DNA of 64,000 nucleotides from Mesostigma viride (taxonomy: Eukaryota; Streptophyta; Mesostigmatophyceae; Mesostigmatales; Mesostigmataceae), in the NCBI GenBank assembly GCA_009746045.1, contig RPFO01000359.1:718662-782661 (forward strand). The letters run 5' to 3'. The number at the start of each line of letters is the position of its first letter. Within the stretch, counting starts at the first letter, position 1. The position numbers and the translations under genes were made by a program. The notes under the pieces were generated by a model that saw nothing but the letters and a program-made list of their open reading frames with translations, was not told where the DNA came from and ran no database searches. Below are positions 58,660-64,000 of the stretch, piece after piece.

Positions 58660-59067
58660 ATGTCACAGTTAAAGGCGCCGATAACGGCCACACGTGCATA
58701 CTCTATGTCGCGAGAATCTGAGCGCGGCAGCCGCGTTATGGAGGACCGCATCATGAACGCGGTGGAATCCGTGATACAGTCCAACGCAAGACAGGGGAGG
58801 CAGTTCGCGTTCTACACGGTGCCAGTGTACCAATTCGGCCTCCCCATTTACTCTCCTACAGAGATGGTAAAACACGTAGGCAAGCGGCTGTTTCGAAGAG
58901 GCTTCCGGATCAAGCAGGTGGGACAGTGCGCTCTCTACATCGAGTGGGGGCCTGAGACAAAGAAGACACGCGTAGGGCCTAAATCAAACTCTTCTGATGC
59001 TGTACGCAGATTGGGGTTGGCTCTCAGTCATAACCGCGGACGCTGTGGACAACCCACAAAACGATGA
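58660..59067 (+). CDS. Small conserved-looking protein (135 residues)
   Basis: Starting at MSQLKAPITATRAYS; an upstream in-frame ATG at 58636 would overlap the divergent gene and is less likely. A central region reads MEDRIMNAVESVIQSNARQG, FAFYTVPVYQFGLPIYSPTE, VKHVGKRLFRRGFRIKQVG, CALYIEWG, which has the look of a small alpha/beta domain seen in other large DNA viruses, ending in a basic tail. The pattern (Y-x-VP-x-Y...L-x-x-x-G-F) is clear enough to call it a real gene; function is unknown. Confidence 0.6.
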   Translation: MSQLKAPITATRAYSMSRESERGSRVMEDRIMNAVESVIQSNARQGRQFAFYTVPVYQFGLPIYSPTEMVKHVGKRLFRRGFRIKQVGQCALYIEWGPETKKTRVGPKSNSSDAVRRLGLALSHNRGRCGQPTKR

Positions 59068-59248
59068 GACCGATCAACAGTTCTCCAATTATTTCTTCAT
59101 TAAACACTTTAATGTCAATTCCCATTTCATCGAGTATGGACAACAGAGCGATGTTTCCCTGATTGTAATTGGGCGCTGGCCGTAACGCCCTCACTCCAAG
59201 CGAGGGTGCGGCTTTCCACATGGGATGAGCCATCTGCAATGACGTCAT
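59024..59248 (-). CDS. Small membrane protein, overlapping (74 residues)
   Basis: A 74-codon frame whose C-terminal half (MGIDIKVFNEEIIGELLIGL then IVLWVVHSVRG) is a strong membrane helix, a composition rarely produced by chance antisense sequence. It overlaps the 3' end of the convergent 58660 gene by 44 bases. Its N-terminal half is less convincing; the internal Met in LDEMGIDI may be the true start. Probably a small virion-membrane protein. Confidence 0.45.
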   Translation of the reverse strand: MTSLQMAHPMWKAAPSLGVRALRPAPNYNQGNIALLSILDEMGIDIKVFNEEIIGELLIGLIVLWVVHSVRGYD

Positions 59249-59312
59249 TTGAAAAGTACCTATTGATACCCATTCATTTTTTTTGCGTGCTATCTATGAG
59301 CTCTATATAGAC

Positions 59313-59477
59313 ATGAAGGATGCGTGGGTTCGCGAGCACACTAGATTTACGCAAGGCGGTGCCAAGCACACGGTGTTCCATTACGGCATTGCGGACATAG
59401 ATGGCGTTCAGACTTCGTTGTTGCCGTACGCCCCCTCCTCTGGGTTCTCCTGGTCAAAGTCGACCCCGTGCACGTAG
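59313..59477 (+). CDS. Possible 54-residue gene overlapping the D5 end
   Basis: A plus-strand frame MKDAWVREHTRFTQGG...GIADIDGVQTSLLPY. The first 30 codons lie in otherwise empty sequence; the rest runs antisense into the D5 helicase end. It could be a small gene or chance. No domain is visible, so confidence is low. Confidence 0.2.
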   Translation: MKDAWVREHTRFTQGGAKHTVFHYGIADIDGVQTSLLPYAPSSGFSWSKSTPCT

Positions 59478-61675
59478 AAGCCCCTCTTCCTGTGAATGGA
59501 ATTGCGCGGGTACGTCTTGGTGACCTTCTCGAACACCACCCTGATGCGGAACTCGGAGAAGACGTGCTTGTAGTAGTCGTCGTCCAGCGTCGTCTTCTGG
59601 CGACTGTCGCGCGCCTTCAGCCACTCCTGGTACTTGCGCTGGAAGATCTCCCACGGGCAGTAGTTGTCCTCGTGTCTCTCCACCCACGACACGGTTGTGA
59701 GGAACGTCATCAGGGGGTTTGTAGACTCCTGCGCCTGGCTCCTCCAGGCCAGGAACTGCTCGGGCAGGATCTCGTGCACCTCCCTGTCCCCCAACTTGTC
59801 GACCAGGGCGCGGTACGCGCGGTTGGCCTTCACGATGATGAGGCCGATGTCCCTCTCTATCCTCCTGTCCAGCCGCGTGTCCTGCCCTCCCGCCGGCTTC
59901 TTGTCGAACGGGAACAGCACCAGACGGCGGAAGACGGCGCTGGCGTTGTCCCCCTTCCAAAAGGCGCGGTTGCCGGCTGCCAAGAAGGGCGCTTTCCAGG
60001 GGTCCGTCACGGCGTCCTTGTACTTCCTGGCCAGGGTCAGGCGCTCGCCGCTCACCAGCGACAGGAACTCGGATTGGGTGAGGGAGAAGGACTCGTTCAG
60101 CTCGTAGCTGTAGATGACGTACTTGTCTATGTGCTGCGACAGGCCGAACACCGACTCGATGTTGTTGGAAATGAGCCCGGCGTCCTCGCTGTACATGAGC
60201 TCGACTATCCTCACAAGGGTGGACTTGCCCGACCCTGCCACCCCCTTCAGGAAGACCATCACGTCCATGTTTGACACCTCCTTGATGTCATACAGCATCC
60301 TGCCTATCCCCAGGGCCCAGAACGCCTTCTTCACGTCATCCTCGAACTGCTGGTCGTCCAGGATCTTGTTGACGGGCTCCACCATTATGTCCTGCCACCC
60401 TCCCCCGTCGTAATCGCCCTTGTAGTTGTCGTCCTCGAAGATGTCCAGCGGGATGTCGACGTCGGGGAAGTACCTGCACGCCCCCACGTCGTCGGGCAGG
60501 TCGTTGGCGGGGTACGCAAAGAACTGGTCGGTGTCCGCCTTGTATATGCCGTTGTTGAACGCGAAGGTGTGCCTGTCGCGTGGCCGCGCCGGGAAATCCT
60601 CCTTGGAGCCGCCGGTGATGTGTTCTATGACCTTCTTCCTCGTTCCCGCGTCCTTGGTCGCCAGCCTCCACAACACGGCGTCGTTAGTGCTCGTCTGGTC
60701 GCACACCCATTCCGTGATGGTGGTGTACCGCTTCCAGTAGTGCGTGTCGTGCCCATCCGGCGTCAGCTGCCTCTGGTACACGCCCTCGTCGCCGTTGAGC
60801 CCGCGCCTGACCCCCGACACGTGCCATTTGTTAGATAGGATGATGAGGAGGGTCTGGAAGTCGTTGATGTCCGCCGCGCCGTTGCTGAGTCTCACCATCA
60901 GCTTGGCGAGGTTGACCCTCTCCTTGCGCGGTACCCTGGCCTCCAGGATGCTGCATATCCCCTCGCGCATGGTGAAGATGCGGGCACTGGCGGTGTAGAC
61001 GGCTTCCGTCATGGCCTCGAGCTGCAGCAGCTCCATCCGGGCGATGAGGGCGTGCAGTCTCGATATGCATGCCACCGTGCGTTTGTTGATTGTTTCGTAC
61101 ATGGCCGGAACGTCTTGACACGCGTGGACGGTGTTCCAGCATTCCGCCATCTTCCACATGGGTTCGTCCTCTGGCACGCTATTTTCGTCATTGAAAAGGC
61201 CGAATATGTCGGCCATCAGGTCGGACGGGTGCGCGTCCAGGATGCCGGTCTGCACCATGCGCGAAAAGTCCATGACGCGGTCCTCTCCGAATCCCGCCAC
61301 CTCTGTCATGAATCCTGTTATTCCATCCTCAGAGGACAGCATGACACGAAATTCGGCCATGGAAAACGCCGGCCGCCTTTGTCCTCCATCTCCGTCCTGG
61401 TCGTTATCCTGCGTTCCAGCCCCTCCGTTCCTTGCTGACTCGGACGGCTCTTCCGTGTTCATCCTCGAATCGGCAGGACGGGACGAGTTGGCGTCGTCTT
61501 CGTGCGTGTCCTCTTCAATTTCTTCATCGTTTCCAGCGGACGACGGCCCGGCGTCCATGGGCACTGTCCTCTGTCTTTTGTGTGCATGGTTAGAGTCCAT
61601 ATCATCAATGGGACGAGGGACGATTTTCGAAGGGTTGCGCCTCTTTCCGGATGGTCTAGTCTCCTTCCCATGCAT
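59408..61675 (-). CDS. D5-like SF3 helicase
   Basis: A 755-residue helicase of the viral D5 group, unwinding DNA for replication. Residues about 1-130 are charged and disordered. A central D5_N-like region carries RDRHTFAFNNGIYKADTDQ. The SF3 core follows: Walker A in LKGVAGSGKSTL (Lys484), Walker B region YVIYSYELNESFSLTQ, and motif C/sensor parts with SGERLTLARKYKDA, APFLAAGNRAFWKGDN, VFRRLVLFPF (arginine finger). The primase half found in poxvirus D5 is absent; the UL52-like primase gene lies 10 kb away. ATG 61675 is the first in frame, seven codons into the open frame. Confidence 0.88.
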   Translation of the reverse strand: MHGKETRPSGKRRNPSKIVPRPIDDMDSNHAHKRQRTVPMDAGPSSAGNDEEIEEDTHEDDANSSRPADSRMNTEEPSESARNGGAGTQDNDQDGDGGQRRPAFSMAEFRVMLSSEDGITGFMTEVAGFGEDRVMDFSRMVQTGILDAHPSDLMADIFGLFNDENSVPEDEPMWKMAECWNTVHACQDVPAMYETINKRTVACISRLHALIARMELLQLEAMTEAVYTASARIFTMREGICSILEARVPRKERVNLAKLMVRLSNGAADINDFQTLLIILSNKWHVSGVRRGLNGDEGVYQRQLTPDGHDTHYWKRYTTITEWVCDQTSTNDAVLWRLATKDAGTRKKVIEHITGGSKEDFPARPRDRHTFAFNNGIYKADTDQFFAYPANDLPDDVGACRYFPDVDIPLDIFEDDNYKGDYDGGGWQDIMVEPVNKILDDQQFEDDVKKAFWALGIGRMLYDIKEVSNMDVMVFLKGVAGSGKSTLVRIVELMYSEDAGLISNNIESVFGLSQHIDKYVIYSYELNESFSLTQSEFLSLVSGERLTLARKYKDAVTDPWKAPFLAAGNRAFWKGDNASAVFRRLVLFPFDKKPAGGQDTRLDRRIERDIGLIIVKANRAYRALVDKLGDREVHEILPEQFLAWRSQAQESTNPLMTFLTTVSWVERHEDNYCPWEIFQRKYQEWLKARDSRQKTTLDDDYYKHVFSEFRIRVVFEKVTKTYPRNSIHRKRGFYVHGVDFDQENPEEGAYGNNEV

Positions 61676-62248
61676 GATTCCTACTTTTACCCACACAAAA
61701 ATATGTGGAGATAATCGAACCCGGCGGCTGGGAGCTAATTAGTGACGTGTCACACTATTGGATGGAGTAATAATATCTGCCTAGGTGGCGCGCGGGAGAT
61801 ATTTTGTTCTGGCGCGGCGTACGGCCCGAGATCTCGGTAAGATCTTCCGTCCGTACTATTTTCTGACGATGTCGACACCTTTCGTCTGAAATTTGGAGCG
61901 GCGGTTACGTCCGACTGAAATTCTGAACGACGGTTACGACTCACTGAGATTCTGGACGGCGGTTACGACTCACGAAAGGGTGCGTCCGTACGATATTTTC
62001 CTATTTTGCCGGCTGGCACGAAATATCTTGGGCGGTTACGACTTATCGTGAGTCACCAGGCCGATATTTATGAAAACGGACGGCCCACGATCTCCAAAAG
62101 GGAATCGGGCGGCCAAAAATTTACGTTCGACCGCCTCCACACATTTCGGCCGACCCCCCGGCCTGGAAAAGGATAAATAGTCGTGTCGGCAGGAAGGCGG
62201 CCATCTTTCCACACAATCCTCAGCTCCCAACGCCTCTCCAACGTTGCC
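61676..62248. other. Gene-free gap with 29-bp repeats and palindromic words
   Basis: Between the D5 helicase and KilA-N genes, whose starts face away from each other. CGGTTACGACTCAC-type units recur at about 61900, 61930, 61959 and 62033, the first three spaced 29-30 bp. GTCCGTAC words occur near 61850 and 61985, related to the GTACGGACG near 49993. AT-rich runs (GATATTTTC, AATATCTT) alternate with GC palindromes. The stretch would suit a promoter pair or replication origin; no gene is supported. Confidence 0.6.
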
Positions 62249-63355
62249 ATGGCCAAAACAATGGTGTCTTTGCAAGACAGCTTGCCTCTTCAATACGAAG
62301 ATGGTCTTTACTATTATTACAGGCTGGTCCACCCGGATTTCCATTACCAGCCCCGTTTTTCTATCCCACCCAGGAATCTCGTGCGGGTGCGCAAGTCCGA
62401 CATGAAAGTCAACGGGCCAGAGCTTGGAGTCGCTGGTTACGAAGACGAGGACACGTTTCAAAGGTTTTTGTGCGACGGGAACATGCGGCAGTACATCCTC
62501 AACATCAGCAAACTGGGAGCGCCGGTCACTTCCTACTCCATCATCAAGGCCAAGGGACACAGCTTTCGTCTCCCCTCCACCGTCGTCGAGGCCTGCGACT
62601 GCACGGGCGGCGACTGCAACGGCGTCTGGATTCACCTCAAGGTGGCGAGGAAGTTTGCCGAGTGGATCAACCCCAAGCTGTTTGCCATCGTCGGATACTG
62701 GTCCAACAAGCTTGAGGCCGACCACCCCGACGTGTTCGGCAGCGACGGCATTCTCCTGGCTCCGTACGAGACCGGCCTCAAGTGGGATCACGAGCACTTC
62801 GACCAGGACCGGGTGTCATCATCCGACGACAACGACGCCAACGAGCAGGCGCCTAACACCGCTGCCTCCCCCGCAGATCCGGTCGACAGCTCCCCCGCCG
62901 GCGACAACGGCGGCGAGGCGCAGCCCTTGGACACCCCCGTGGATCCCGCCGAGCCCGTCACCAGCTCCGACACCACCATCAAGGAGGCGGCCGACCCCGA
63001 CCGCCCCGCTGCACGCGCGCAGGAGCTCCCGCCCGATAGGGACGTGGTGCTCAAGCTGAAGGAGATGGAGAAGCAGACCGAGCTCAGGCTGAAGGAGATG
63101 GAGAAGCAGACCGAGCTGAAGATCGAGGAGATGTCCAAGGCCTCCATGGCTCGTCTCGCCGACATCAGCGACCAGCGGCGCTTCAAGCGCGCGAGGCACA
63201 TGGTTGACATGCTCAACCTTTACAAGGAGGCCGTAGACAGTTCAGGCCCTGTCACCATGAATGGTGAGGAGCGGCGCCAGTGCGACCGCTTGTTCAAGAG
63301 GGCGCTGTTTGATGCGCTGGGTGACAGCGAGAGCGTAGTGGAGAGCTCTCAGTAG
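62249..63355 (+). CDS. KilA-N domain protein with C-terminal coiled coil
   Basis: A 368-residue protein. Residues about 85-170 form a KilA-N domain: MRQYILNISKLG, then the signature GVWIHLKVARKFAEWINPK followed by LFAIVGYW. KilA-N domains bind DNA and are common in large DNA viruses and phages. About 190-290 is an acidic Ser/Pro/Asp-rich linker. From about 270 the repeats ELRLKEMEKQTELKIEEM form a short coiled coil (the unit KEMEKQTEL is duplicated), then a basic helix. The upstream frame is open but has no ATG before 62249. Probably a regulator of transcription or replication, dimerising through the coiled coil. The preceding repeat gap may hold its own control sites. Confidence 0.75.
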   Translation: MAKTMVSLQDSLPLQYEDGLYYYYRLVHPDFHYQPRFSIPPRNLVRVRKSDMKVNGPELGVAGYEDEDTFQRFLCDGNMRQYILNISKLGAPVTSYSIIKAKGHSFRLPSTVVEACDCTGGDCNGVWIHLKVARKFAEWINPKLFAIVGYWSNKLEADHPDVFGSDGILLAPYETGLKWDHEHFDQDRVSSSDDNDANEQAPNTAASPADPVDSSPAGDNGGEAQPLDTPVDPAEPVTSSDTTIKEAADPDRPAARAQELPPDRDVVLKLKEMEKQTELRLKEMEKQTELKIEEMSKASMARLADISDQRRFKRARHMVDMLNLYKEAVDSSGPVTMNGEERRQCDRLFKRALFDALGDSESVVESSQ

Positions 63356-63446
63356 GTTAATGGCAGGCTTAACTTAACTTTAGTTAGCATCTCAAGTATA
63401 TGGATGTCTCAATAAATTTTACATTGTTGTCTATTGTATAATACGA

Positions 63447-63767
63447 ATGAACTCGATCATCACACAAGACGCGTTGTCATCCTCCGCGTTCATATTCTCC
63501 AACTTGCTCCCATATGTCCTGCTCGCGGACTTCCCTGTAGAATCTCCTCTAGTCAAATCCATCATAGTCTTTGCAGGCGCTTACAGAACCGTTCCAAAAA
63601 TCGACGTATCATTATTGATAACAGGAGTGTACTTCCTTCTCCAGGCACTGCTGCCTGACATCAAGAACAAACTCGTGCCCGCCGTAAACACGTCCACCCA
63701 AGGAGGCGGAGGACAAGCGCAACACAATGGCAACGTTCAGCGACCTCCCGCCAGAGCTGGTAGATAG
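63447..63767 (+). CDS. Small membrane protein (106 residues)
   Basis: Two hydrophobic segments (about residues 11-27, SSAFIFSNLLPYVLLAD; and about 51-69, KIDVSLLITGVYFLLQALL) and a Gly/Gln/Asn/Pro-rich hydrophilic tail (GGGGQAQHNGNVQ). Its stop at 63767 overlaps the start of the F-box gene at 63727 by 41 bases in a different frame. AATAAATTTTAC at about 63411 lies just upstream and probably ends the KilA-N transcript. A virion or host-membrane role is possible; function unknown. Confidence 0.55.
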   Translation: MNSIITQDALSSSAFIFSNLLPYVLLADFPVESPLVKSIIVFAGAYRTVPKIDVSLLITGVYFLLQALLPDIKNKLVPAVNTSTQGGGGQAQHNGNVQRPPARAGR

Positions 63768-64000
63768 GATATTGTCCAACCTTAGCGCTGCGGACGTGTG
63801 CAAGGCCAGAGTGTCCACTGCAACCAACCAGGTGTTCAAGGACAGCTATCCGGCCTTGCAATTCCTCCTGCAGATACCGAACGACCCGCGCATGACCATC
63901 GCCCCCGACGAGGTCCTGGGAATGTCCAGGGAGGACGCGGAATACATCAAGTCGGTGTCCCTTCGCTCCTTGTTCCAGAGTCTGCAGCGGGTGGACTACC
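63727..64000 (+). CDS. F-box protein, truncated by the window end
   Basis: The visible 91 residues begin MATFSDLPPELVDRILSNLS, a textbook F-box start (LPPEL-x-x-x-I-L-x-x-L), then AADVCKARVSTATNQVFKD, the second part of the fold. It continues past position 64000. F-box proteins dock onto Skp1 of host SCF ubiquitin ligases. What it would recruit cannot be judged until the C-terminus is seen. The start overlaps the preceding membrane-protein gene in another frame. Confidence 0.75.
   Translation, partial: MATFSDLPPELVDRILSNLSAADVCKARVSTATNQVFKDSYPALQFLLQIPNDPRMTIAPDEVLGMSREDAEYIKSVSLRSLFQSLQRVDY

Noticed and set aside
1-64000. tRNA genes, rRNA, CRISPR arrays or insertion sequences
   Set aside because: No cloverleaf-like tRNA, rRNA core sequence, regularly spaced repeat-spacer array or transposase was recognised by eye.

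Overview
This window looks like DNA of a large eukaryotic dsDNA virus, most likely a member of Nucleocytoviricota or a related lineage. It is either free virus or a copy integrated in an algal or protist genome. Grounds: a D5-type SF3 helicase, a UL52-like archaeo-eukaryotic primase, a poxvirus A22-like RuvC resolvase, a YqaJ/lambda-type exonuclease, KilA-N and BRO-like proteins, an OTU protease fused to a very large coiled coil, tightly packed ATG-started genes on both strands, TATA-like boxes and AATAAA-type ends. A Rieske oxygenase of the pheophorbide a oxygenase/Tic55 kind with a transit-peptide-like N-terminus points to a photosynthetic host. No major capsid protein, packaging ATPase or DNA polymerase was seen, so I do not name a family.

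Layout. 1-2950: no convincing gene; a 602-bp tandem duplication lies at about 1744-2907 and the left part could be host or subtelomeric DNA. 2955-13206: a Cys/His plus F-box-like protein, two tandem fibre-like beta-solenoid/LamG proteins, and two basic proteins carrying a recurring Cys-Pro...Gly-Gln-Cys-Leu module. 13325-20182: Cys/His proteins, three tandem BRO-like regulators (two fused to a PD-(D/E)XK nuclease domain) and two unknown proteins. 20411-34267: a third fibre paralogue, small virion-like proteins, a phage-tail-like protein, a 2509-residue LamG giant and an HNH endonuclease. 34357-40097: small membrane proteins and a three-exon class II (B12-dependent) ribonucleotide reductase whose first intron holds a complete gene on the opposite strand. 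40178-47383: the OTU/coiled-coil giant. 47409-61675: a degenerate capping-enzyme-like protein, primase, ADP-ribosyltransferase-like protein, Rieske oxygenase, SLATT-like membrane protein, exonuclease, resolvase and D5 helicase. 61676-62248: intergenic repeats. 62249-64000: KilA-N protein, a membrane protein and a truncated F-box protein.

How the genes fit together. Primase, D5 helicase, resolvase and exonuclease form a replication/recombination set between 48 and 62 kb, with the reductase supplying deoxynucleotides. The fibre/LamG proteins share exchangeable domains and probably act in surface display or host attachment. The F-box-like, OTU, ART-like, Rieske and SLATT-like proteins are candidates for manipulating the host. 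All functions rest on motif recognition by eye; no database search was possible.
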